From RGIG8709 sp045537065 (GTDB lineage Bacteria > Bacillota > Clostridia > Monoglobales > Monoglobaceae), in contig JAZSOT010000007.1 in assembly GCA_045537065.1 (NCBI GenBank), positions 1 to 10,027 of the forward strand: a DNA stretch of 10,027 bases, given 5' to 3'. The notes under the pieces are model-generated. The model did no database searches. It saw only the letters and a list, made by a program, of their open reading frames with translations, and was not told where the DNA came from. Positions 1 to 8,429 of this stretch are shown here, piece by piece; position 1 is the stretch's first letter, and every line of letters starts with the position of its first letter. The translations under genes and the position numbers were made by a program.

Positions 1-2678
1 ATGTTCCCGAAGCTATCGAAAATACAGCTCTTATTGCCGAGCGATGCAATGTAGAATTTGAATTCGGTAAAATAAAACTTCCTTTTTTTGATACCAAAGG
101 CCAGGACCATTTAGAATATTTTACTTCACTTTGCAAAGCGGGAATGAAGAAAATATATGGAGAAAATCCCGACAAGGCGGTTTTGGATAGATTAAACTAT
201 GAGATATCTATAATCGATAAGATGGGATATATAGACTATTTTCTAATAGTTTGCGATTTTGTTAATTACGCTAAGAAAAAAGGAATTCCTGTAGGTCCCG
301 GTAGAGGCTCGGGTGCGGGAAGTCTTGCGGCATACTGTATTGGAATTACAGGTGTTGACCCACTTAAATACAATCTTCTTTTTGAACGCTTTTTAAATCC
401 TGAAAGGGTTTCTATGCCTGACTTCGATATAGATTTTTGCTATGTTAATCGTCAGAAAGTAATAGATTATGTAACCGAAAAGTACGGAAGCGACCATGTA
501 GCCCAAATTGTAACCTTTGGTACAATGGCGGCAAGACTTTCTGTAAGAGATACGGGGAGAGCACTTGATTTGCCTTACGCTCTTTGTGATAAGGTCGCAA
601 AGCAAATTCCACAGGAACTTAATATAACTATTGGAAATGCCTTGAATATCAATAAAGAGCTTAAAATGATGTATGACAGCGATCCAAGTGTTAAAAGGCT
701 TATAGATACCGCCGCAGAATTTGAAGGTCTTCCAAGACACACATCAACCCATGCGGCAGGGGTTGTTATAACAAACGAGCCTGTTGCAAATTATGTTCCT
801 CTTCAAATGAACGAAGATGTTATAACAACACAGTTCACAATGACAAATATAGAGCGCCTCGGACTTTTGAAAATGGATTTCTTAGGACTCAGAACACTGA
901 CGGTTATAAGAGATGCAATAAGAAATGTTGAAAAGACAAAAGGGATAAAAATAGATTTTAAAGCTCTTGGAACTGATGACAAAGAGGTTTATGAAATGAT
1001 TTCAAGAGGGGAAACGGATGGTGTTTTCCAGCTTGAAAGTGCGGGTATGAAAGAATTTATGAAAGAACTCCGCCCTGAAAATATAGAGGATGTTATAGCA
1101 GGAATTTCTCTTTACCGTCCGGGGCCTATGGATTCTATCCCCAAGTATGTCCAAAGTAAAAGAGATTCAAATAAAATAAGCTATAAGCACCCCTCTCTTG
1201 AAAAAATTCTTAATGTAACCTATGGTTGTATTGTGTATCAGGAACAGGTTATGCAGATTGTCCGTGAGCTTGGGGGATATTCTCTCGGCCGTGCGGATAT
1301 GGTAAGAAGAGCTATGTCCAAGAAGAAAGCGGATGTTATGCTTAAAGAAAAGCATAATTTTATTCACGGCATTCAGGATGAAGACGGAAAAGTTATAGTT
1401 GAGGGTGCTGTGCGACGGGGTATTGATGAGAAAATTGCCGGGGAAATATTTGATGAAATGATGGACTTTGCAAAGTATGCCTTCAATAAGTCTCACGCAG
1501 CGGCATATGCTTTTATTTCTTATCAGACAGCGTGGCTTAAGTGCCATTATCCAACAGAATTTTATTCTGCACTTTTAACAAGTGTTATAGACAGAGCAAG
1601 TCAGGTAACAAAATATATCAATTCTGCAAGAAAGCTTGGCATTAATATATTGCCTCCTGATGTGAACGAAAGCTATTCGTCTTTTGTACCCTGCGGAAAG
1701 GATATACGTTTTGGACTTGGTGCTGTTAAAAATGTCGGTGCATCATTTATAAATGAAATGGCAGAAGAAAGGGAAAGAAACGGAAAGTTTAAATCTTTCA
1801 CAGATTTTTTAAGAAGGCTTGTTTCCTGCAAAATTAATAAAAGAATCGTTGATGCATTAATTAAATGCGGAGCTTTATCCTGCTTTAATCACACAAGGGC
1901 AACTCTTCTTTCGGTGTATGAGGTGGCTATTGATGATGCAGTTAAAGAAGAAAAAGTGAGCCTGACAGGACAGTATGATATATTCAGCCTGTTCGGGGAG
2001 GAAACAGACTCAGGTGACAGCTTTGATGAAAGAACCGAGCTTGATAAAATGGAGCTTTTGAAACTCGAAAAAGAGTATCTTGGAATATATGTTTCGGGGC
2101 ATCCCCTTGATTCTGTTTCAGATGTTTTAAATAGGGCATCTGGGTATTCGATTTCCGATATTCTGGAAAATGATATGGATAGATTTAAAAATGGTGACAC
2201 CGTAACAGTTTATGGTATGGTGTCAAATATAAAAAAGAAACTGACAAAGAGAAATGATACTATGCTTTTTATGGATTTTGAAGATTTAACAGAGTCTATG
2301 GAAGTTATTGTTTTTCCAAGGCAGGCAGAAAGATATTCAGGCTCTTTATATGAGGGGGCTATAGTAAAGCTTGAGGGAAGTCTTGATGCAGGTGATGAGC
2401 AAAACACAAAAATTATACTGAATTCTGTTTCTTCGATTGAAGAAAATAAAACAGGTGGAAGAAAACTATATATAAAGATTACGGCAGAAAACGAGAAGAA
2501 TCTTTCATTATTTAAAGAGGATTATAAAAAAGCTTATGGTGATGTGCCTGTGTATCTTTATTATGAAAGTATGAAAAAGACTTTGCTTGCTCCTGTAAAT
2601 TTATGGATAAAAGAGGATGAAAAAACACTGGAAGACCTTGGAAAATCATTTGGTAATGAAAATGTAAAACTTGTGTAA
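1..2678 (+). CDS. dnaE: DNA polymerase III subunit alpha, DnaE type (5' end missing)
   Basis: This is the replicative family C polymerase subunit that extends DNA in the cytoplasm. The reading frame is open from base 3, so about 891 residues are visible. The first 250-300 residues (PHP domain) of a normal 1,150-residue protein lie upstream. In fragment numbering I see the PGRGSGAGS loop (99-107), PDFDIDF (139-145) with catalytic Asp142 and Asp144, and KMDFLGLR (~290-295), whose Asp292 should be the third catalytic Asp by alignment from memory to E. coli D555. Then come RPGPMDSIP (~372), YGCIVYQEQVMQ (~407), FNKSHAAAYAF (~494), a helix-hairpin-helix segment (~592-627), YLGIYVSGHPLD (~692) and an OB fold (~733-812). 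The end PVYLYYES...VKLV matches the family C-terminus, so the 3' end is intact. No proofreading exonuclease insert is present, which separates it from PolC. An internal ATG at 144 is not the real start. No terminator hairpin follows the stop. Confidence 0.97.
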   Translation, partial: VPEAIENTALIAERCNVEFEFGKIKLPFFDTKGQDHLEYFTSLCKAGMKKIYGENPDKAVLDRLNYEISIIDKMGYIDYFLIVCDFVNYAKKKGIPVGPGRGSGAGSLAAYCIGITGVDPLKYNLLFERFLNPERVSMPDFDIDFCYVNRQKVIDYVTEKYGSDHVAQIVTFGTMAARLSVRDTGRALDLPYALCDKVAKQIPQELNITIGNALNINKELKMMYDSDPSVKRLIDTAAEFEGLPRHTSTHAAGVVITNEPVANYVPLQMNEDVITTQFTMTNIERLGLLKMDFLGLRTLTVIRDAIRNVEKTKGIKIDFKALGTDDKEVYEMISRGETDGVFQLESAGMKEFMKELRPENIEDVIAGISLYRPGPMDSIPKYVQSKRDSNKISYKHPSLEKILNVTYGCIVYQEQVMQIVRELGGYSLGRADMVRRAMSKKKADVMLKEKHNFIHGIQDEDGKVIVEGAVRRGIDEKIAGEIFDEMMDFAKYAFNKSHAAAYAFISYQTAWLKCHYPTEFYSALLTSVIDRASQVTKYINSARKLGINILPPDVNESYSSFVPCGKDIRFGLGAVKNVGASFINEMAEERERNGKFKSFTDFLRRLVSCKINKRIVDALIKCGALSCFNHTRATLLSVYEVAIDDAVKEEKVSLTGQYDIFSLFGEETDSGDSFDERTELDKMELLKLEKEYLGIYVSGHPLDSVSDVLNRASGYSISDILENDMDRFKNGDTVTVYGMVSNIKKKLTKRNDTMLFMDFEDLTESMEVIVFPRQAERYSGSLYEGAIVKLEGSLDAGDEQNTKIILNSVSSIEENKTGGRKLYIKITAENEKNLSLFKEDYKKAYGDVPVYLYYESMKKTLLAPVNLWIKEDEKTLEDLGKSFGNENVKLV

Positions 2679-2735
2679 TCTTTTTTGGATAACTTGTTAG
2701 AGTATTTTGGAAAAATTTCTACTATTTACAAAAAA

Positions 2736-2751
2736 TATTTCGCGTGAAATA
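2736..2751. promoter_or_regulatory. Inverted repeat abutting the -35 box, possible operator
   Basis: The sequence TATTTC-GCGT-GAAATA is a perfect 6-base inverted repeat around GCGT. It ends two bases before the TTGAAA -35 box of the promoter at 2753-2781. That position suits a DNA-binding regulator, or it may be a weak RNA hairpin at the tail of the dnaE transcript. It has no T-run directly after it, so it is not an intrinsic terminator. The regulator, if any, is unknown. Confidence 0.35.
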
Positions 2752-2752
2752 C

Positions 2753-2781
2753 TTGAAAATCGGGATATTTGGATGTATAAT
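2753..2781 (+). promoter_or_regulatory. Sigma-A type promoter for the SLH-amidase gene run
   Basis: TTGAAA (2753-2758) is followed after exactly 17 bases by a perfect TATAAT (2776-2781). Transcription would start near 2788, giving a leader of about 45 bases before the GTG start at 2832. It is the only good promoter I see between dnaE and the terminator at 8323, so it may serve all three genes. Confidence 0.75.
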
Positions 2782-2831
2782 ATCATCGAGGTATTTTCAT
2801 TATATATACAGATAGTGAGATTGAGGTTAAA

Positions 2832-4163
2832 GTGTTTTTAAAAAGATTACTTATTTTTATACTAATGATAACATTAGCAAGCGAAGTGGTTTATGGCATA
2901 TCCTTTTCGGACGTTGGCTCTGAACATAAAAACCTGACAGCTATATATGAAATGGCTGATGCTGGAATTTTAAACGGCTATGAAGATGGAACTTTCAAGC
3001 CGGACAACCCTGTTACAAGAGCGGAGCTCAGTGTTATTATTTCAAGGACTCTTGGCTTTATAAAGGATGAAGAAAAAATAGATATAAAGCTCCCATTTGA
3101 TGATGTTTATGACGGTTACTGGGCAGTTGACTATATAAAATATGCTTATAAAACAAAGATTATAAATGGAATGGGAGACGGAACATTCCTGCCTGCAGGA
3201 AAAGTTACATATGAGCAAGCTGTTAAAATGATAGTTTGTGCATCGGGTTTTGAAAAAGAAGCAAAGGTCCTGACTGGTGAAACATGGTATTCTGGATACT
3301 TGAAAATTGCCGAGAGAGTCGGTATTCTTGAAAATGTCACAGTTTATATAGGTAAAAGTGCAACCCGCTCGGATATTGTCCAGATGATGTATAATGCTGT
3401 AACAAACGAGTATATTCTTCTTGAGGATAAGAAAAACGAGGAAAATCCGGAGAATGAAAAGAAAGAACCGGAGGAAGAAGAGATAATTCAGTATATAGAA
3501 GAAGAAATTGAAGTCAAAAAGATAGTGGTTGATGCAGGTCACAACTTTGATGGCTTTGATAAAGGTGCAAGATTAGAAGATGACAGTATTATCGAAGAGG
3601 TAATAACTTGGCAGATTGCAGATAAATTAAAGGATAGTCTTGAGGAATATGGATTTGAGGTTTATATGACCAGAAAAAACCTTACGTCTTCTATAGGGAA
3701 TGAATCTGTGATTGAAAGTCTCAAGGCAAGAGTTGAGATGGCACACGAAGTTGATGCAGACCTTTTTATATCCGTACATTGTAATATAGGCGGAGGAACA
3801 GGAGTGGAAACCTACTGCTATGATTTGCAGGGCAGCGGTGCTAAACTATCGAAAGAGATTACAAAGGCTATTTCAAAGGCAACGGGGCTTTATAACAGAG
3901 GTGCCAAGGAATCTAATTTTTATGTGATAAAAAATACTGCTATGACAGCAGTTTTGATTGAAACAGGCTTTATTGACAACGAAGAGGATGCAAAAATTTT
4001 AACTTCGGATAAAAAACAGAAGGATATGGCAAAAGCAATAGCTGATGCTGTTAATAAGAATAAAATAATAACTATAAATAAGCCTGTAGTAAAAGAAAAA
4101 ACAGTTGAAGATGCGAGTTTTGATGTTGAGAAAGCGGAAAAGGAAGATATAGATGATAAATAA
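2832..4163 (+). CDS. Secreted SLH-domain N-acetylmuramoyl-L-alanine amidase (Amidase_3)
   Basis: This exported zinc hydrolase of 443 residues should cut the amide bond between N-acetylmuramic acid and L-alanine in peptidoglycan. Residues 1-22 are a signal peptide (positive start, hydrophobic core, cleavage near VVYG). Three SLH repeats follow: ~25-76 with NGYEDGTFKP and VTRAE, ~88-140 with NGMGDGTFLP and VTYEQ, and a degenerate third at ~152-195. A very acidic Glu/Lys linker (~198-229) leads to the catalytic domain (~230-409). There VDAGH (His237), the Glu255/Glu256 pair, SVHCN (His316) and LIETGF (Glu377) give the expected zinc ligands and catalytic Glu. A charged tail follows (411-443). The start is GTG with a GAGG-like site at 2823-2826; the hydrophobic signal begins directly after it, which supports this start. 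The gene overlaps the next by 11 bases. SLH domains usually bind a pyruvylated secondary wall polymer. The domain order (SLH first, enzyme last) is clear; the role in division or wall turnover is inference. Confidence 0.92.
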   Translation: MFLKRLLIFILMITLASEVVYGISFSDVGSEHKNLTAIYEMADAGILNGYEDGTFKPDNPVTRAELSVIISRTLGFIKDEEKIDIKLPFDDVYDGYWAVDYIKYAYKTKIINGMGDGTFLPAGKVTYEQAVKMIVCASGFEKEAKVLTGETWYSGYLKIAERVGILENVTVYIGKSATRSDIVQMMYNAVTNEYILLEDKKNEENPENEKKEPEEEEIIQYIEEEIEVKKIVVDAGHNFDGFDKGARLEDDSIIEEVITWQIADKLKDSLEEYGFEVYMTRKNLTSSIGNESVIESLKARVEMAHEVDADLFISVHCNIGGGTGVETYCYDLQGSGAKLSKEITKAISKATGLYNRGAKESNFYVIKNTAMTAVLIETGFIDNEEDAKILTSDKKQKDMAKAIADAVNKNKIITINKPVVKEKTVEDASFDVEKAEKEDIDDK

Positions 4164-5388
4164 AAAACCGGAACTTCTTGCGCCTGCAGGAAGTCTTGAA
4201 AAACTGAAAACCGCTTTTTTGTACGGAGCGGATGCTGTGTATATCGGCGGGGAATATTTTTCTCTAAGAGTTGCGGCAGAGAACTTTACCTTTGAAGAAA
4301 TGAAAGAGGGAGTGGAATTTGCACATTCTCTCGGGAAAAAGGTTTATTTGACTGCAAATATTATTCCGCATAACAGTGATGTCAGGGAATATCCTGAATT
4401 TATTAAAAATGCGGCAAAAACAGGAATAGATGCAGTTTTGATTTCAGATTTGGGCCTTTTTGATATAACAAGAGAAATTGCCCCTGAACTTGACATTCAT
4501 ATAAGCACGCAGGCGAATAATGTGAATTATGCAACCTGCAGAATGTGGAAAAAGCTTGGAGCAACAAGAGTTGTTCTTGCAAGAGAACTTTCTTTTGAAG
4601 AAATTGCAGAAATAAGAAAAGAGACGAATGATGAAATAGAACTTGAGGCATTTGTTCACGGAGCAATGTGTATATCCTATTCGGGAAGATGCCTTCTGTC
4701 AAATTATATGACAAACAGAGACAGTAATCAAGGGGCATGTTCTCATCCCTGCAGATGGAATTATTCCTTGGTTGAAGAAACAAGACCGGGAGAATATTTC
4801 CCTGTATATGAAAATGAGAGAGGTACATTCATATATAATTCAAAGGATTTATGTATGATAGAATATATAGACAAGCTAATCGAAAGCGGGCTTTCAAGCC
4901 TTAAAATTGAGGGCAGAGTGAAGACAGAATATTACCTTGCAACTGTGGTTAAGGCTTATAGAGATGCCATCGATTCATATTTTGATGATAAGGAAAATTA
5001 TAAGTTTAATCCCGAATGGCTGGAGGAACTTAAAAAGGTCAGTCACAGGGATTACACAACAGGCTTTTATTTTAAAAAGCCGGGGGGAACGGAACAAAAC
5101 TATGAAACAAGCTCTTATATTAGAAATTATGAGCTTCTTGGAGTAGTAGATGGTTATGACGAAAAAGAAAAGATGGTTTCTGTAGTGCAGAAAAACAGAT
5201 TCTTCCCCGGTGATGAGGTTGAATTTCTTTGTCCCAAAGGACCTTTCAGAAAAATTGTTATAGACAGAATATTGGATGAAGAAAATAATGAACTGGAGGT
5301 TGCAAACAGACCTCAAAATATTGTGAAAATCCCCTCGGATATTCCTTTGGAAAAAGGCAGTATGATGAGAGGTAAAAAAATACAGTAA
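4153..5388 (+). CDS. trhP: U32 family protein, probable tRNA U34 5-hydroxylation protein (TrhP-like)
   Basis: This is a 411-residue cytoplasmic protein of the family long labelled peptidase U32. Members such as E. coli TrhP (YegQ) and B. subtilis YrrN/YrrO make 5-hydroxyuridine at the tRNA wobble base with prephenate and an iron-sulfur cluster. The start ELLAPAGSLEKLKTAFLYGA and the block E-A-F-V-H-G-A-M-C-I-S-Y-S-G-R-C-L-L-S (165-183) fit the U32 signature. Cys173, Cys180, Cys196 and Cys200 are spaced as the [4Fe-4S] ligands. SLKIEGRVKT (249-258) and the C-terminal beta domain (~311-410) are also typical, and the length suits TrhP rather than the longer RlhA. The ATG lies inside the end of the amidase gene and has an AAGGA site at 4140-4144, so the two are probably translationally coupled. 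Family membership is certain. The TrhP assignment over another U32 subfamily is likely but unproven. A true protease role is less likely. Confidence 0.85.
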   Translation: MINKKPELLAPAGSLEKLKTAFLYGADAVYIGGEYFSLRVAAENFTFEEMKEGVEFAHSLGKKVYLTANIIPHNSDVREYPEFIKNAAKTGIDAVLISDLGLFDITREIAPELDIHISTQANNVNYATCRMWKKLGATRVVLARELSFEEIAEIRKETNDEIELEAFVHGAMCISYSGRCLLSNYMTNRDSNQGACSHPCRWNYSLVEETRPGEYFPVYENERGTFIYNSKDLCMIEYIDKLIESGLSSLKIEGRVKTEYYLATVVKAYRDAIDSYFDDKENYKFNPEWLEELKKVSHRDYTTGFYFKKPGGTEQNYETSSYIRNYELLGVVDGYDEKEKMVSVVQKNRFFPGDEVEFLCPKGPFRKIVIDRILDEENNELEVANRPQNIVKIPSDIPLEKGSMMRGKKIQ

Positions 5389-5421
5389 AAAATTAAAAAT
5401 TACATAAATGGAGGAATTAAA

Positions 5422-8304
5422 ATGAAAACTTCAAAAAGAATTTTAAGTCTGTTGCTTGTTATGGTATTTGTATTAACAGCAACATTTACAACTCCTGTTT
5501 TTGCAGCATTTTCTGATGTTGCGGAAACAGATGCATTTTCAGGTGCAGTTAGTAATCTGAGCACACTCGGGATTATTAACGGTTACGAAGATGGAACTTT
5601 CAGACCGCTCAACAATGTAACAAGAGCGGAATTTACTGCTCTTATTTTAAGAGCGATTGGCTATGGGGATATTGGCTCAACAGAGCTTACAGACCCACCA
5701 TATCCGGATGTTGTAACAAGTGATGTTTCATGGGCTATTGGAAATATCAGAACAGCAAAGGCTATGGGAATTGTTACAGGCTATGAAGATGGAACATTCA
5801 GACCGATGAACAATGTGTTATATGAAGAAGCTATAACAATGATTGTACGTGCTATCGGTTATGAGAATTATACCCCTGATGGCGGAGAGTGGTACACAAA
5901 ATATCTCACCACAGCAGGTTCTATCGGTATTTTAAAGAATGTAAATGGCACAATAAGTGTTCCTGCAACAAGAGCTATAATTGCATTGCTTATTAACAAT
6001 GTTTTGGAATCAGATGCAACAAAAAATAATACTGTAGCAGGCAGTGTTATAACAGGAAATTCTATGGCAGGTGGCTCTGTTATGGAGAATATGCTTGGAT
6101 ATATCCAGAAAACAGGGATTATTATGTCAAACAGAGTTACATCACTTGAATCTCCTGATGTTAATTTAAGAGATAATGAAATTATGATTAAAGATTTGGA
6201 TTCAGGGGAAACAAGCAAATATATTACAAATGATGTTGCAAAATACGATGCAATGATAGGATACAGAGTTGATTTCAGCTATAAAGAAAACAAAGAAACA
6301 GGATATAACGAACTCAAGTCTGTAAATCCAAAAAAATATAATTACCTTGATATATCTGCAAAAGATATAGAAGATGCAAAATGTGATGGAAATGCTATCG
6401 TGTATTATGAAGGTGGCGTGAAACAGAAAAAGATAAATATTGATCCAAAATCTGTTGTAATATATAATGGTAAGTTATACGGAGCAACAGCGGCAGAAAG
6501 CGGATATGCTGATTACTTTGCAGGAAAGGGTTTACCTGTTGTTGGTAGTTTGAAACTTCTTGATAACAACAACGACAATAAATATGATGTTGTATTTGTA
6601 GAACAATATGAAATTTATGTTGTATCAAGTATAACAAGAGGAACTTACACAATATATGATAAGGTAATCAGAAACAATGAAAGTATTGTTCTTGATGAAG
6701 AGAACGATGACTTTATAAAATTTGTTGACACAAAAGGATATGACTCATCATTCTCTTCAATATCAGCAGGTTCAGTTTTGTCAATCAAGAAGAGTAATGA
6801 AGAAAATGGCTCTGATGTATTGACAACTGTAGTTATAAATAACGTAAACCCAACAGGTAATGTTACAGGAACAAAATCTGGCAGAAGTGTAACTATCGGA
6901 ACAAAAACATATAATTATTCAGATGCAGCTCCCTGGATGAATGGTTCTGATTTACTTGCAGAACCAAAACTTGAGGATTCTGCAAAATTCTATCTTGATT
7001 TAAATGAAGAAGTTGTAGGTTATGAAAAATCTCAGGCTCAGGTAAATCAGAAATATGGCTACATTTCTTCATATGCAGAAGTAACAAGCGGAATGGATGA
7101 TGTTCTTAAAGTAACAATGTTTGTTCCCGGGACAGCAGGTCTTTCTAACTATGTGACAAACTCAAAAACAAAGATCAATGGCTTACCTGATCAAACACCT
7201 GATCAGATGATAGATATACTTAACGCTGCTGCATCATATCAGGGTAAGTATAGTGCCGCAGAGGATAATGAATGCTCTCAGCTTATTAAGTTTACAGCAA
7301 CAGGAAATGTTTTAAATGAGATTATCACTGCAAAACAGTCTGATCCGGTTGAAACACTAAAACCAGACGAGCTTATAATTTCAAAGAGTTATAGCCCTGA
7401 AGAAAAAACAGCTAAAACAACAAGTTCAAGAGTTCAGCTAATATCAAATGTTGAGGATGAAAAATCAATTATATCTGTCCTCACGGCAGCTACCTTGATT
7501 TCTGTTCCTAATAAGAGAAAAGAAAAGAAATACAGCACTATATCAACAAGTCAGCTTGATATAAACACAAACTATCGTGTAGATGTTTATGATATTAAAG
7601 GCTCTGAACCAAAGGTTGTTGTTTTCTATGATATGGGTGCAGCTGTAAATGAAGTAAAAGCTAATACAATACCATTTATTATTACAGAGCTTGTAGATAT
7701 AGGAGATAATAAGTATAACGTATATGGATATAACGGAAAGTCAGAAACAACTCTTTCAAAACCGTTAGTATCATCTCCGGATTCATTTGATGCATTCAAA
7801 ACTTTATTTGATGACAACGGCGGAAAAGGCTATGTTGTTCGTTTCGGTAAAGATGCAGAAGGAAATGTAACTCTTGATGAAAAGAATGTTATATTCAGCA
7901 ATGATTCATCACTTAGAGAAACTGTTATGGCAAATCACGAAACCGAAGACGGAAACGGTGGTTGGAAAAAAGCTAATGGAGAAGGCTGCCATATTAAGGG
8001 TTCAATACCTTCAGGTACATCCTATGGAATGATATGGGGTTATGTTCACAGTGTTGGTGATACATATGTACAGATTCTTGATGATTTGGATGAAAATGCG
8101 TTCCACATCTATTCAAGCTATAAAGATGCTTTGGTTCTTAAATATGAAGAATCCGGAACCGGCTTTAATATAAAGAAGCTTGAAGATGATGTTGCAACTG
8201 CCCTTCAAACAGAGGCTACAAAGTTTGGAAATGAAAATCCAACAGAAGTATTTGTATATGGAACAAATGACACAACTATCTCAATTGTAATTATCAAAGA
8301 ATAA
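5422..8304 (+). CDS. Large secreted SLH-domain surface protein, function unknown
   Basis: This is a 960-residue exported protein with a clear signal peptide (residues 1-28, lysines then a Leu/Val core, cleavage near VFA-A). It has three SLH repeats at ~30-80, ~93-147 and ~156-196. The first two carry GYEDGTFRP; only the first keeps the TRAE motif, the second has LYEE, and the third is degenerate. The remaining ~760 residues match no catalytic family I know. They look like a chain of beta-rich modules, with Gly-Tyr-Ile/Val strand starts near 226, 545 and 873, a VVFVEQYEIYVV segment near 390, and a VTG...VTIG...FYLDLNEEVVGY stretch (~480-533). I recall similar segments in other clostridial SLH proteins. 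There are only three cysteines and no C-terminal anchor, so wall attachment is through the SLH end. A strong GGAGG site (5410-5414) sits seven bases before the ATG. The gap from the U32 gene is 33 bases with no clear promoter or terminator, and a terminator closes the run. It could be an S-layer or adhesion protein; that is inference. Confidence 0.88.
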   Translation: MKTSKRILSLLLVMVFVLTATFTTPVFAAFSDVAETDAFSGAVSNLSTLGIINGYEDGTFRPLNNVTRAEFTALILRAIGYGDIGSTELTDPPYPDVVTSDVSWAIGNIRTAKAMGIVTGYEDGTFRPMNNVLYEEAITMIVRAIGYENYTPDGGEWYTKYLTTAGSIGILKNVNGTISVPATRAIIALLINNVLESDATKNNTVAGSVITGNSMAGGSVMENMLGYIQKTGIIMSNRVTSLESPDVNLRDNEIMIKDLDSGETSKYITNDVAKYDAMIGYRVDFSYKENKETGYNELKSVNPKKYNYLDISAKDIEDAKCDGNAIVYYEGGVKQKKINIDPKSVVIYNGKLYGATAAESGYADYFAGKGLPVVGSLKLLDNNNDNKYDVVFVEQYEIYVVSSITRGTYTIYDKVIRNNESIVLDEENDDFIKFVDTKGYDSSFSSISAGSVLSIKKSNEENGSDVLTTVVINNVNPTGNVTGTKSGRSVTIGTKTYNYSDAAPWMNGSDLLAEPKLEDSAKFYLDLNEEVVGYEKSQAQVNQKYGYISSYAEVTSGMDDVLKVTMFVPGTAGLSNYVTNSKTKINGLPDQTPDQMIDILNAAASYQGKYSAAEDNECSQLIKFTATGNVLNEIITAKQSDPVETLKPDELIISKSYSPEEKTAKTTSSRVQLISNVEDEKSIISVLTAATLISVPNKRKEKKYSTISTSQLDINTNYRVDVYDIKGSEPKVVVFYDMGAAVNEVKANTIPFIITELVDIGDNKYNVYGYNGKSETTLSKPLVSSPDSFDAFKTLFDDNGGKGYVVRFGKDAEGNVTLDEKNVIFSNDSSLRETVMANHETEDGNGGWKKANGEGCHIKGSIPSGTSYGMIWGYVHSVGDTYVQILDDLDENAFHIYSSYKDALVLKYEESGTGFNIKKLEDDVATALQTEATKFGNENPTEVFVYGTNDTTISIVIIKE

Positions 8305-8322
8305 TTATTCGGATTAATAATG

Positions 8323-8355
8323 GAAGGCGGTTCAAATTGAACTGCCTTCTTTTTT
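8323..8355 (+). terminator. Strong intrinsic terminator after the SLH protein gene
   Basis: GAAGGCGGTTC (8323-8333) pairs with GAACTGCCTTC (8339-8349), with one G-U pair and a five-base loop, and is followed at once by six T (8350-8355). It starts 18 bases past the stop codon and should end the envelope gene run. Confidence 0.93.
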
Positions 8356-8367
8356 GTTTAAAAATGG

Positions 8368-8397
8368 GAATAATTTTCTGGAAAACAAACCATAATA
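8368..8397 (+). promoter_or_regulatory. Sigma-G-like (forespore) promoter candidate
   Basis: GAATA (8368-8372), then 18 bases, then CATAATA (8391-8397) fits the B. subtilis sigma-G consensus as I remember it (GMATR, ~18, CATHHTA). Transcription would begin near 8404, about 13 bases before the GGAGG ribosome site of the next gene. No good sigma-A promoter is visible in the same 61-base gap after the terminator, although the gene must start its own transcript. The region is AT-rich, so chance similarity cannot be excluded. Confidence 0.45.
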
Positions 8398-8429
8398 ATC
8401 TTAAATAAAACAAAACGGAGGATTTTGAT

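Noticed and set aside
393..740. Open frame on the minus strand inside dnaE, and similar ones at 1167-1547, 1889-2200 and 2210-2407
   Set aside because: They lie antisense to conserved polymerase sequence, lack ribosome sites, and their composition is that of a reverse-strand shadow.
3042..3542. Minus-strand frame of 166 codons opposite the SLH-amidase gene (also 3146-3340)
   Set aside because: It is the reverse of SLH and linker coding sequence, rich in Phe, Ile and Tyr from antisense Glu and Lys codons, with no ribosome site.
4403..4828. Minus-strand frames (4403-4828, 4444-4659, 4975-5316) and a plus-strand frame at 4937-5146 within the U32 gene
   Set aside because: All overlap strongly conserved U32 coding sequence in another frame and show no family features.
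5347..5421. Promoter for the large SLH protein gene (TTGGAA 5347 with TATGAT 5361)
   Set aside because: The spacer is only eight bases, and no other pair with normal spacing is convincing, so none is called.
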